Assembly (NCBI GenBank): GCA_003213155.1
Contig: QCNQ01000005.1
Span: 1-64,000 of the forward strand
Length of the DNA stretch: 64,000 nucleotides
Direction: 5' to 3'
DNA from: Pelagibacteraceae bacterium AG-426-G02
Lineage (GTDB): Bacteria > Pseudomonadota > Alphaproteobacteria > Pelagibacterales > Pelagibacteraceae
Shown: piece by piece, positions 18,975 to 28,203 of the stretch
How positions within the stretch are numbered: position 1 is the first letter of the stretch
Layout of the letters: every line of letters starts with the position of its first letter
Translations under genes and position numbers: made by a program
The notes under the pieces: model-generated
Told to the model about the DNA's origin: nothing
Database searches by the model: none
What the model saw: the letters and a program-made list of their open reading frames with translations, nothing else

Positions 18975-20303
18975 TTAAAACTTAGCTAATTCAGCGTTAA
19001 TTTTCTTAACCGCTTCATCAACTGAGATTTGATCATCAATATATTCTCTAGTGATTCTATTTAAGAATTGAGAATTGATGATTTTTGATGCTCGAGATAG
19101 TTCACCCTCTTTAACACCCCATCTGTTTGCAGTATCTAAACCCGCAACGATGTTATCAATAACATCTGCAGAATAAAGATCTGTTAAAGGAGCTTTTCTA
19201 TCAACACCTACTGGTAATTTACTCCAAGCTTTTGTGTAAGCACTAGGATCACTCTTATTTCCTCTTCTAACTGGAAATTTTCCTTCCGGAGCAATTCCTA
19301 ATGTAGCTGTATAGCCTTCACTCATAGAATACTCGATGAATTTTTTAGCTTCATCAGTATCTGCATCTGCAGTAATACCAAAGTATCTTACATCAGCCCA
19401 AGCAGCACCTTTTTTATTGTTCGGTCCACTAAAATTAGTAATGAAACCAGTTTTAGAAGCTAACTCTGGTGATGTTGGATCGCTATTTATTGTTGGCGGA
19501 GCAGAGTCTCTTAAACCTGCTAACTCATCCATAATAAATGGTGACCAAATAATCATTGGTGTTTTTCCAGCAAAGTATAGTGCTCTTGATTGTTTCCAGA
19601 ATAATTCTCCTGGAGGGCTTGCTTTAGCAATCACTTTATAAAATTCTAAAGAATTCTTTAAAGCTTTCCCTTGCTTTTTAGTTCCACCTTTTTTAACAAA
19701 ATTAACTCCATTAGCTAAAAGCACATGCTCAAGTACTTGGCTCATAAAGTTTTCATCTGTTTTGGTAGCAGCTACAAAGCCAAACATGTCATTGCTTGAT
19801 AATGCACTAACTGCTTTAACAATGTTTGCATATGAAGTTGGTGGCTCTAAACCAGCTGCAGCAAATAGATCCTTTCTATAGACAACCATTTGCGTCCAGC
19901 CATCAACTGGAACAGCTGCAATTTTTCCACCCTTCTTAGCCATATTTAATGCGCCTGGTGCAAATGTTTTCTTACCTAACGACTTAACTACAGCGTTATT
20001 TGCATCAACATCTAATATGCCTGCCTCAGCCCATGGTAAAACATATTGAAGAGTGTGATAAATCACATCTGGAAGATCTCCCGCTGCTGCTGCTGCAGTA
20101 GCTCTTGTACCAAGATCTTTTTCTTCAATAGGTATGACTTCAACTTTGATGCCAGTTTTAGCTTCAAACGCTTTAGCCATCTCCTCTTGTTTTGCCATTC
20201 TAGCTGGTTGGACCTCTGTCGTCCAAAATTTAATATCCGCAAAACTAGTATTAGTAATTAGAAATACTAGAGCAAATATATTAATTATGATTTTTCTAAT
20301 CAT
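18975..20303 (-). CDS. ABC transporter periplasmic solute-binding protein (family 1, sugar type)
   Basis: Captures the solute in the periplasm for the MalF/MalG-like permeases. The 442-residue protein starts with a signal peptide (cleavage likely after A22, before DIKFWT) and has the family-1 layout, including EVIPIEEKDLGTRATAAAAA near the N-terminus and a C-terminal helix ending KINAELAKF. A strong Shine-Dalgarno (AGAGGGGG, 20316-20309) lies 5 bases before the ATG. Neighbouring glucosylglycerate genes suggest that solute or a related glucoside; glucose, trehalose or sucrose are alternatives. Confidence 0.9.
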   Translation of the reverse strand: MIRKIIINIFALVFLITNTSFADIKFWTTEVQPARMAKQEEMAKAFEAKTGIKVEVIPIEEKDLGTRATAAAAAGDLPDVIYHTLQYVLPWAEAGILDVDANNAVVKSLGKKTFAPGALNMAKKGGKIAAVPVDGWTQMVVYRKDLFAAAGLEPPTSYANIVKAVSALSSNDMFGFVAATKTDENFMSQVLEHVLLANGVNFVKKGGTKKQGKALKNSLEFYKVIAKASPPGELFWKQSRALYFAGKTPMIIWSPFIMDELAGLRDSAPPTINSDPTSPELASKTGFITNFSGPNNKKGAAWADVRYFGITADADTDEAKKFIEYSMSEGYTATLGIAPEGKFPVRRGNKSDPSAYTKAWSKLPVGVDRKAPLTDLYSADVIDNIVAGLDTANRWGVKEGELSRASKIINSQFLNRITREYIDDQISVDEAVKKINAELAKF

Positions 20304-20443
20304 GTATTCCCCCTCTTATATTGTTCCTCTCTGGTATTTAGTTTTCTCTGATGTTCGCGATTTTTTCATTGCGATAAATCTAGCAGTGTAATAAATTTTT
20401 AACAACATTTAATGGTTAGTTAAAATCCCTTTAAATCAAATAA

Positions 20444-21496
20444 ATGTCAAAAATTGTTATTAAAAATCTCGAAAAATCATTTGGCGAAAATAAAGTTATC
20501 AACAATTTCAACATAGACATACACGATGGAGAATTTATTGTTTTAGTAGGTCCTTCAGGTTGTGGAAAATCAACTTTATTAAGAATGGTCTCTGGACTAG
20601 AAAGTATTGATCAAGGAGAAATATTTTTAGACGCAAAATTAATTAATAACTTAATTCCTTCTAAACGCGAAATTGCAATGGTCTTTCAATCTTACGCTTT
20701 ATATCCACACATGAATGTTTTTGAAAATATGTCGTTTGGTTTGAAAATGGAAAAAATTTCAAAAAATGAAATTAATGAAAAAGTAAATCATGCAGCCACT
20801 ACACTTCAAATTGAAGATTTACTAGAGAGAAAACCTAAACAACTTTCAGGTGGACAAAGGCAAAGAGTTGCAATTGGTAGAGCTATTACAAGAAATCCTA
20901 AAGTATTTTTATTTGATGAGCCATTGTCTAATCTGGATGCAGCCTTAAGATCTGAAATGAGAGTTGAAATTTCTAAATTACACAAAAAATTAAAAACAAA
21001 TATTATTTATGTAACACACGATCAAATAGAGGCGATGACATTGGCTGATAGAATTGTGGTTCTTAATAAGGGGATTATTGAACAATTTGGAACACCAAAT
21101 GAAATTTATAATAATCCCAATAACATTTTTGTTGCAGAATTTATTGGTTCCCCAAAAATGAATATTATCAAAATTGATAAAGAACGAATTGTTAATTCTA
21201 ACACCATTGAATTGTTTAAAAATAAAATAACATTTGAAAATTTTGATTTTAAAGATGAGATTTATTTAGGTATAAGACCTGAAGATATCAGTATAAAAAA
21301 TGATCGTGAAATTAAATTAGACGTTAAAGTAGACCTTATTGAAAATTTAGGTTTCGAAAAAATTATTTACGCTAAATTATCAGATACCTTAATTATTATC
21401 AAATCGTCAGAAGATATAAGCGCTCAGCCACTTAAAATATCATTTTCGAAAGACAAGGTTTTATTTTTTGACAGAAACAAAAATAGAATAAGATAG
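20444..21496 (+). CDS. ABC transporter ATPase, MalK/UgpC type
   Basis: Energy-coupling ATPase for a carbohydrate-type importer, 350 residues. The Walker A motif GPSGCGKS is at residues 36-43; the signature [14 protein letters not shown], Walker B FLFDEP and the D-loop SNLD follow. The C-terminal 110 residues form the regulatory OB-type domain (GIRPEDI). It is read divergently from the binding-protein gene, 140 bases apart, and no second ATPase lies nearby, so it almost surely powers that importer. It also heads the glucosylglycerate gene run. Confidence 0.93.
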   Translation: MSKIVIKNLEKSFGENKVINNFNIDIHDGEFIVLVGPSGCGKSTLLRMVSGLESIDQGEIFLDAKLINNLIPSKREIAMVFQSYALYPHMNVFENMSFGLKMEKISKNEINEKVNHAATTLQIEDLLERKPKQLSGGQRQRVAIGRAITRNPKVFLFDEPLSNLDAALRSEMRVEISKLHKKLKTNIIYVTHDQIEAMTLADRIVVLNKGIIEQFGTPNEIYNNPNNIFVAEFIGSPKMNIIKIDKERIVNSNTIELFKNKITFENFDFKDEIYLGIRPEDISIKNDREIKLDVKVDLIENLGFEKIIYAKLSDTLIIIKSSEDISAQPLKISFSKDKVLFFDRNKNRIR

Positions 21497-21502
21497 ATTT
21501 CT

Positions 21503-22303
21503 TTGAGTAAAAAATTTTCATTAATCATATTTACTGATTTAGATGGTTCATTGTTACATAGAGATAATTTTAAATTTGATGTGATAAAAGATTATATAAA
21601 AAGTCTTATTGATGAAGGGATTATTATTATTCCTAATACTAGTAAAACTGAAAAAGAGATAGATGGATTTATAACCGAACTTGGTTCAGATCTTCCTTAT
21701 ATATCTGAAAATGGATCTTCAATTCATGGGTTGAATTTAATTAATAGTAATTTTCCAAATAAAATAGTTCTTAGCAGAGATAAGCAAGAATTAATCGAAA
21801 TTTTTAATTCTAAAGTTCCTGAAAATCTAAAAGCTAAATGTAAATTTATTTCAAAAATGAATTCAAAAGAACAAACTAATATTTTTGGTCTTCAAGAAAA
21901 TAATTTAAAAAATGCTTTAAATCGGAAATATACAATTCCCTTTTTATTTGAGGGTGACAAAAAAGAAAAAAATAAATTATTCAATATTTTAAAGTCTTCT
22001 TCATTAACTATGCAAGAAGGTGGTCGTGTTCTAAATTTAGGTGATAATACCGATAAAGTTAAATCAATGAATCAAGTTCTTAAAATATATAAAAAAGTAG
22101 AGAGTAAAATTAAGGTCATAGCTGTTGGAGATAATTTCAATGATTTAGATATGTTGAGAAATTGTGATATTCCATGTTTAGTCTTTAATGATCAATTTAA
22201 ACAAGATCAAATAAACATAAATAATCTAATAGTTTCGAACAAGCCATCACCTGAGGGCTGGGCTGATGTGATTAAAACGGCACTAGTTAAATTAGACTAT
22301 TAA
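21503..22303 (+). CDS. gpgP: HAD-family glucosyl/mannosyl-3-phosphoglycerate phosphatase
   Basis: Predicted to remove phosphate from glucosyl-3-phosphoglycerate to give glucosylglycerate. The 266-residue protein has HAD motif I FTDLDGS with nucleophile D12 and D14, a type IIB cap, and motif IV GDNFNDLDML. It resembles mannosyl-3-phosphoglycerate phosphatases; the neighbouring glucosyl synthase argues for the glucosyl substrate. The start is a TTG at 21503, six bases after the ATPase stop; no ATG lies upstream of the catalytic motif, and no Shine-Dalgarno is visible. Confidence 0.8.
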   Translation: MSKKFSLIIFTDLDGSLLHRDNFKFDVIKDYIKSLIDEGIIIIPNTSKTEKEIDGFITELGSDLPYISENGSSIHGLNLINSNFPNKIVLSRDKQELIEIFNSKVPENLKAKCKFISKMNSKEQTNIFGLQENNLKNALNRKYTIPFLFEGDKKEKNKLFNILKSSSLTMQEGGRVLNLGDNTDKVKSMNQVLKIYKKVESKIKVIAVGDNFNDLDMLRNCDIPCLVFNDQFKQDQININNLIVSNKPSPEGWADVIKTALVKLDY

Positions 22304-22318
22304 GTTTAAAAACCCGGC

Positions 22319-23539
22319 ATGAGTGATTTTTCTCAGAATGGAGTAGTCTCAACATTGCACGACTTTAAAACAAAGTCCACAACAGTCATTGAAAGTGAGC
22401 TATCAAAATTTTCAGAACAAAGAAAAATGGAATTAATTTTACCATGTCTTTATTCTGAATTAGAGGGAACGGCTTTACCAAAAATAGTCGAAGAAATAAG
22501 TAAAACAAAATATTTAGATCACATAATTATCGGATTAGATAAAGCAAATGAAGCTCAAGCTAAAAAAGCTTGGAAATTTTTTAAGAAATTGAAATCACCC
22601 TTTTCAATTCTTTGGAATGATGGCCCAGGTTTAAAAAAATTAGATCAAGAATTAAAAAAAAATAACCTTGCACCAAGTGAACTCGGTAAAGGTAGAAATG
22701 TTTGGTATTGTATAGGCATGTGTATCGCAAGAGATAGTGCGCGTTCAGTTGCTTTACATGATTGTGATATTAAAACTTATGATAGAAGAATGCTTGCAAA
22801 GCTGTTTTATCCAGTAGTAAATCCACTTTTCAACTTTGAATTTTGCAAAGGTTATTATCCAAGAGTAGCAAATGAAAAAATGAATGGAAGAGTTGCAAGA
22901 TTATTAGTTTTTCCGTTACTAACAGCGTTAGAAAAAACTATTGGAAAAAGTGATTATTTAGACTTTATGAAGTCATTTAAATATCCTTTGGCTGGTGAGT
23001 TTTCATTTAGGCGAAATGTTTTACCTGAATTAAGGATTTCCTCAGATTGGGGAATCGAAGTTGGAATTTTATCTGAAATGCAAAGAAGTTTTTCTCCTCA
23101 AAATATATGCCAAGTGGATTTAGCGGATACTTATGATCATAAACACCAAGTACTATCAATTGATGATGAAACAAAAGGACTATCAAGAATGTCTATCGAT
23201 ATCATTAAAACATTTATCAAAAAGTTAGCAACTCAAGGCAACACTTTTAGTAGGGAAAAGTTTAGATCATTAAAAGCAACTTATTATAGATCTGCTTTAG
23301 ACTTAATTGATATATACAGAAATGATGCAGTTATGAATGGTCTTAAATTTGATTCTCATACTGAGGAAAAAGCAGTCGAATTATTTGCAATTAATATAAT
23401 GAAAGCAGGAGAAGCCTTTATTCTTAATCCAATGGATACCCCTTTTATACCCACATGGAGTAGAGTAAAAAGTGCTATACCAGATTTTCTTGGAAGACTT
23501 GAAAAAGTAGTTAATGATGATAATAAAAAATATTATTAA
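22319..23539 (+). CDS. gpgS: Glucosyl-3-phosphoglycerate synthase (GT81)
   Basis: Transfers glucose from an NDP-glucose donor to 3-phosphoglycerate, the committed step to the compatible solute glucosylglycerate. The 406-residue protein has the GT-A fold features of the family: an early LPCLYSELEG strand, the substrate segment GKGRNVWYCIG, and the metal-binding D-x-D at D148-C-D150, followed by FCKGYYPR and the GEFSFRR loop. Its last base is the first base of the downstream start codon, so translation is coupled. Assignment to the GPGS rather than mannosyl family is from overall resemblance. Confidence 0.85.
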   Translation: MSDFSQNGVVSTLHDFKTKSTTVIESELSKFSEQRKMELILPCLYSELEGTALPKIVEEISKTKYLDHIIIGLDKANEAQAKKAWKFFKKLKSPFSILWNDGPGLKKLDQELKKNNLAPSELGKGRNVWYCIGMCIARDSARSVALHDCDIKTYDRRMLAKLFYPVVNPLFNFEFCKGYYPRVANEKMNGRVARLLVFPLLTALEKTIGKSDYLDFMKSFKYPLAGEFSFRRNVLPELRISSDWGIEVGILSEMQRSFSPQNICQVDLADTYDHKHQVLSIDDETKGLSRMSIDIIKTFIKKLATQGNTFSREKFRSLKATYYRSALDLIDIYRNDAVMNGLKFDSHTEEKAVELFAINIMKAGEAFILNPMDTPFIPTWSRVKSAIPDFLGRLEKVVNDDNKKYY

Positions 23540-25263
23540 TGTTAACTCAAAAAGATCAGAGAACTATAAGGTCTAAATTAGACAATATTTACAAAACATT
23601 CTTATCGAAAAAAAATATTGATTATTTTGAGAATGAAATTGCTCAAATAATTCATCATTTTAATAAAAAAAATCCAAAAAAGAAAAAAAGTATCTCTGAA
23701 AAAACTACTTTGGTTATTTGTTATGGAGACAGCGTATATTCAGAAAAAAAGAAATCAATTAGAGTATTTCAAAACTTTTTTCAAAAAAAATTAAAAGATT
23801 ATTTTGATACTATTCATTTTTTACCATTTTATCCCTCAAGTAGTGATAGTGGATTTGCTGTCAAAGATCATTATAAAGTTGAGAGTAAACTTGGAAATTG
23901 GCAAGATATAAAGAATGTTTCAAAATCAAGTGATGTTATGGCTGATATGGTCATTAATCATTCATCAGCAAGAGGTTTATGGTTTAAAAATTTTTTAAAA
24001 AAAAAAGAGCCTGGAAAAGATTATTTTTTAACAGTAGATTCAAAATTTAACACTTCTAAAGTAATTAGACCAAGAGATCATAGATTACTTAAAAAAATTA
24101 AAATTTTTAAAAAATCTGATTATCTTTGGCGGACGTTTAGCCCAGATCAAATTGATTTAAATTTTAGAAATCCATCTGTATTAATTCAATTTATTAAAAT
24201 AATGATACATCTGATTAACAATGGTGTAACTATTTTTCGATTAGACGCAATTGCATACCTTTGGAAAGAAAATGGAAGTAAGTGTATAAATTTAGAACAG
24301 ACACACGAAATAATTAAACTTTTAAGAAATATAACTAATCTACTTAATATTAAAACTAATATAATTACAGAAACAAATTTACCTGAGAAAGAAAACTTAA
24401 GTTACTTTGGAAAAAATGATGAAGCTAACTGGATTTATAATTTTTCTTTACCACCACTATTAATTCACGCTTTGTTATTTGAAAATAGTATATTTTTAAA
24501 TAAATGGAGTAAAAACCTTCCAAATACAAAAAAAGGTAATAGTTATTTAAATTTCATTGCATCACATGACGGAATTGGAATGAGGCCTACAGAGGGATTA
24601 TTTAATCAAAAAGTATTAAATAACTTTTTAAAAAGACTTAAAAAAAATGGATCAAAATTTTCTTATAGAAAAGTTTTAAATAAAACTAAAAAAGTATATG
24701 AGGCTAATATAACCGTTTTTGATGCTTTAAAAAAATCTGATTATGATCAAAAAGGTAAATTTTATTTTGAAAGATATCTTTCTGCTCACGCCATAATGAT
24801 ATCTTTTGAGGGTATCCCAGCTATATATTTTAATTCTATTTTTGGTACAGCTAATGACGAAGCTAAATTTATAATCTCAGGTAATAACAGAGATATTAAT
24901 AGATATAAATGGAATTTAAAAAACATTAGTAATAAACTTAAAGACAGCAAAACAAAGCAAAATAAATTTTATAGTAGTATCTGTAATTTATTAAAAATCA
25001 GAAGAAATCAGAAAGCTTTTCACCCAAATGCTTTGAGAATAAATATAGATTTTGGACGAAAAATTTATGGTTTTAAAAGAATAAGTGAAGATAAAAAACA
25101 GACAATACTTTGTGTTACAAATTTAAGTTCAAAAATTCAGACAATTAAGATTGATAAAAAAAATCAAAAGATGAAGAATTTATTAAATTCAAAAATCAAT
25201 ATTATGAATAAAAAATTTTTAATTTTAAAACCTTTTGAAACAATTTGGCTTTCCAATATATAA
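23539..25263 (+). CDS. GH13_18 glycoside phosphorylase, probable glucosylglycerate phosphorylase
   Basis: A 574-residue protein of the sucrose-phosphorylase subfamily. The nucleophile is D236 (FRLDAIAYL), the acid/base E278 (IITETNLP) and the transition-state aspartate D344 (ASHDGIGMRPTEG). The HDGIG-x-RP loop is found in the members that act on glucosylglycerate and related acceptors rather than classical sucrose phosphorylases. Expected reaction: glucosylglycerate + phosphate to glucose-1-phosphate + glycerate. Being translationally coupled to gpgS supports this. Sucrose or glucosylglycerol phosphorolysis remain possible. Confidence 0.75.
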   Translation: MLTQKDQRTIRSKLDNIYKTFLSKKNIDYFENEIAQIIHHFNKKNPKKKKSISEKTTLVICYGDSVYSEKKKSIRVFQNFFQKKLKDYFDTIHFLPFYPSSSDSGFAVKDHYKVESKLGNWQDIKNVSKSSDVMADMVINHSSARGLWFKNFLKKKEPGKDYFLTVDSKFNTSKVIRPRDHRLLKKIKIFKKSDYLWRTFSPDQIDLNFRNPSVLIQFIKIMIHLINNGVTIFRLDAIAYLWKENGSKCINLEQTHEIIKLLRNITNLLNIKTNIITETNLPEKENLSYFGKNDEANWIYNFSLPPLLIHALLFENSIFLNKWSKNLPNTKKGNSYLNFIASHDGIGMRPTEGLFNQKVLNNFLKRLKKNGSKFSYRKVLNKTKKVYEANITVFDALKKSDYDQKGKFYFERYLSAHAIMISFEGIPAIYFNSIFGTANDEAKFIISGNNRDINRYKWNLKNISNKLKDSKTKQNKFYSSICNLLKIRRNQKAFHPNALRINIDFGRKIYGFKRISEDKKQTILCVTNLSSKIQTIKIDKKNQKMKNLLNSKINIMNKKFLILKPFETIWLSNI

Positions 25264-25325
25264 AAATTGTTTTTTTGTTTTAATCATTTTATCATTAATT
25301 ATAATCAATTTAAAAAAATGATTTA

Positions 25326-27045
25326 ATGACAAATCTAAAAGAAATTTCAGATAATATCAAAAATAAAAATCTAAAAGAAGCATTGAGGTTATGTGAAATA
25401 TACAATGATAAAAAAAATCAGCACATCATATTTAATTTTAAAGGTGTCATACACCTAATTAAAAATGATTTAGAATTAAGTGAGCAATATTTTATTAAAT
25501 CCACAGAAATTCAACCCAAATATGAGGATCCTATAAAAAATCTTTATTTGGTTTACTTAAAAAAAAAACTTTTTAATAAGATGTTAGTTTATGCAAAGCA
25601 ATTAGTTGAAATTAATGAATTAAATGATGAATACAATTACCAATTAGCTTATGCTCACGAGTTAAATAATAATTTAGGTGATGCATTAAAATATTACACT
25701 AAATATCTAGACCTTAATGGTAAAAATAAAAAACAAGCCTTTAATAATATTGGCTGTATGTACCTAAAAAAGAATAAACCAAAAATTGCAAATGAATTTT
25801 TTCTTAAAGGAATTAAATTTGGAGAAGACCAAATAATCATAAATAATCTTCTAAATAGTTATATTTTATTAAGAGATTTAAAAAATTCTGAAATTTTTTT
25901 GAACAAAGCAGAAAATTTCGACAAAAATTTTATAGAATTCAAATATAATAAGGCAAAATTCTTAATTCTTAAAAATCAAATACAAGAAGCAATTAATATT
26001 TTGGATGAAAACAAAAATATTCCAAAATTTTTTATCACTCTTTTGATATTATATTCAAATATAAATAAAAAAGAAGAATGTGAAAAACTACTAAAACTAT
26101 CTAAAGATAATATAAAAAAAGAACCTGAGTTTTTAAATTATTATGGATTAAAATTACTATATGAAGGTAACTTTAGTAAAGGTTGGGAATATTATGAATA
26201 TAGAAATTCAAAAATTACTGATTTTTATAAGGATATTAAAGAATGGAATGGTGAAAAGATCAATGAAAAAAGTATTGTAGTCTTTAATGAACAGGGAATA
26301 GGAGATTCAATTCAATTTTCTAAATATATTATACCACTAACAAAAATAGCAAAAAAATGTAACTTTCATAGTTCAAAAAAATATAAAAGATCTTTTTAAA
26401 ATAGAGATTGACAACCTATCAATTGAAACTATTGAAAATTGTAGGCATAAACCATTTGATTTCAAAATTGCGTTAGGATCATTAATAAAATTTTTTTATG
26501 AAGAAAAATTTGTCGACAACAAAAATCTTATACAAACTATTAGAGAAAATGATTTAAAATGGAATGAAAAAATAATTAAAGATAAACTCAACATAGGTTT
26601 AGTTTGGTCAGGAAGTTTTAATGGTGCTAATGAACCTTTTAGATCTGTACCACTTAAATCTTTAAAAAAAATATTTTCAATAAATGCAAAATTTTATTGT
26701 TTACAAAATGAAATTTGGGATCGTGATTTGGATGATTTTCGTGCATCAAACTTAGAGGATTATAGTCAATATAAACTTGATGAAATTGCATCTATAATTA
26801 AAAATTTAGATTTAGTCATAACTAGTGACACATCAATATTACATTTATCAGCATCATTAAATATAGAAACATGGGGTATGTTAAGCCTACATCCTGATTG
26901 GAGATGGGGTGAATTCAATAAAATTAATCCATATAAAACTCTTAGAATTTTTCAACAAGAAAAATTTAATGACTGGAGTAATGTCGAAGATCAAGTTTAT
27001 AATGAGTTGAAAAAAAAAGTTGATTTGAAAATGTTAAAGCAATAG
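25326..27045 (+). pseudogene. TPR-repeat protein with a C-terminal glycosyltransferase-like domain, frameshifted
   Basis: One gene read in two frames. The first frame (25326-26399) encodes tandem TPR helices and the linker FNEQGIGDSIQFSKYI, then ends abruptly. The next frame continues the same domain without a break (AKNVTFIVQKNIKDLF, later LGLVWSG-like and DLVITSDTSILHLS) to 27045. Deleting one A from the A7 run at 26351-26357 restores a single protein of about 572 residues. TPR proteins with this GT9/heptosyltransferase-like end are often surface-glycan or O-GlcNAc-like enzymes. Base-calling error, real mutation or slippage are all possible. Its 3' end overlaps the convergent gene by 12 bases. 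Confidence 0.75.
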
Positions 27046-27435
27046 TGCTCTATTTAAATATTTTTTATCAAGTTTACAATCGTTGTAGCCTCTCTTTACC
27101 ACGTTAAGATATCTTTCGGTAGGAAATCTAAAAGGTGTTTTTTTGTTCATTGTGTAGGTCATTACTTTTTTTCCATAATATAAAAAATAATACTTTTTAT
27201 ATAAAATTGGAAAGTCTTCATAAATATCAAGTTTTTTTTCATCACTTTTTGATATTTCAAAAAGCCCTCCTGGCACAATTGAATTTTTTTTCGGCTCTAT
27301 GTCTGCGGCTCTATATTTGCTTCTAAAGGTTAATCTAAAATCTTTTAAATTTATCTTTTTTATAAAAATACTATCCTTACATCTTCTTTTCATTTGAAAA
27401 TGATGTAGGTTACTTCCATAAGCAAAATAAAGCAT
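27034..27435 (-). CDS. Gamma-glutamylcyclotransferase-like (AIG2/GGCT fold) protein
   Basis: A 133-residue protein starting MLYFAYGSNL, the substrate-binding loop of the gamma-glutamylcyclotransferase fold; the segment LDIYEDFPILYKKYY contains the expected catalytic glutamate. Family members act on gamma-glutamyl amines or peptides, making 5-oxoproline, but many are unassigned. It starts directly after the stop codon of the CinA-type gene (no gap), so both are likely one transcript. Confidence 0.75.
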   Translation of the reverse strand: MLYFAYGSNLHHFQMKRRCKDSIFIKKINLKDFRLTFRSKYRAADIEPKKNSIVPGGLFEISKSDEKKLDIYEDFPILYKKYYFLYYGKKVMTYTMNKKTPFRFPTERYLNVVKRGYNDCKLDKKYLNRALLL

Positions 27436-28185
27436 TTATCGATCTACAATTTCTATTTTTTTTTCTTTAATAAAATTTAAAATCTGAGCACTACAATCAT
27501 CAATTTTTGATTGCTGCTCAGACCGAAGAACTATGGATACTCCAAGTTTTCCTGCGTGAAAAAAGGGATAGCTTCCAATTTCAACATCTTTATTCTGATC
27601 TTGAACCTTTGACAAAGAATTTGCGATTTCACTCTCTACAGTTCTTAAGCTTATTGTATGGCTAAGTATTGGATCACCACCCATAATTTGTTGTTTCAAA
27701 CTACCTAACATTGATTTTAATATCGATGGGACACCTGGTAAACAAAACACATTCTCAACACTAAATCCTGGTGCCCCACTCGTTGGATTTAAAATTAATT
27801 TTGCATTCTGTGGCATCCAGACCATTTTTTGTCTACCCATATTAAATTCTCCTGGTTTATAATAGCTTTCTAATATTTTAAAAGCTTCCGGATGAATTTC
27901 ATATTTCAATCCAAAAGCTTCTGAAACAGACTCAGCAGTAATATCATCATGAGTTGGACCAATACCACCAGTTGTAAAAACATAATCATTTTTTTTTCTC
28001 AAGATATTTAAATTTTCAATTATAGTTTTTTTTGTATCTGGTATTACTCTTACTTCATTTACTTGAACTCCAAGTGAATTTAGCCAAACAGCTAAAGTAC
28101 TGGTATTAGTATCTTGAGTTCGGCCTGAAAGGATTTCATTTCCAATTATTAATATAGCAGCATTAACTTTTGTATTTTTTTTCAT
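27436..28185 (-). CDS. CinA-type molybdopterin-binding-fold domain protein (no amidase domain)
   Basis: A 249-residue protein with only the N-terminal domain of CinA. Motifs IIGNEILSGRTQDTNT, TTGGIGPTHDDITAE and CLPGVPS are those of the MoaB/Mog-like fold. Full-length CinA adds a nicotinamide-nucleotide amidase (PncC) domain, absent here. In other species the isolated domain hydrolyses ADP-ribose-type pyrophosphates; that activity is possible but not shown. Its start codon is only 18 bases from that of the divergent sfsA. Confidence 0.85.
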   Translation of the reverse strand: MKKNTKVNAAILIIGNEILSGRTQDTNTSTLAVWLNSLGVQVNEVRVIPDTKKTIIENLNILRKKNDYVFTTGGIGPTHDDITAESVSEAFGLKYEIHPEAFKILESYYKPGEFNMGRQKMVWMPQNAKLILNPTSGAPGFSVENVFCLPGVPSILKSMLGSLKQQIMGGDPILSHTISLRTVESEIANSLSKVQDQNKDVEIGSYPFFHAGKLGVSIVLRSEQQSKIDDCSAQILNFIKEKKIEIVDR

Positions 28186-28197
28186 ATTATCTATAAT
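28170..28197 (+). promoter_or_regulatory. Candidate promoter of sfsA giving a leaderless transcript
   Basis: A perfect TATAAT (28192-28197) lies 6 bases before the sfsA ATG at 28204, with TTGTAT (28170-28175) 16 bases further up. A start 7 bases after the -10 would fall on the A of the ATG. The -35 would lie inside the divergent CinA-type gene. Hexamers are seen; promoter use and leaderless translation are inferred. Confidence 0.35.
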
Positions 28198-28203
28198 TTG
28201 AAT

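Noticed and set aside
20304-20443. Possible riboswitch or operator in the 140-base gap between binding-protein and ATPase genes
   Set aside because: Only a repeated GCGAT pentamer and a Shine-Dalgarno were found; no stable stem and no convincing promoter pair.
25264-25325. TATAAT at 25300-25305 before the TPR gene as a promoter
   Set aside because: The -10 is perfect but the only -35-like hexamer (TTGTTT) is 19 bases away; too uncertain to list as a feature.
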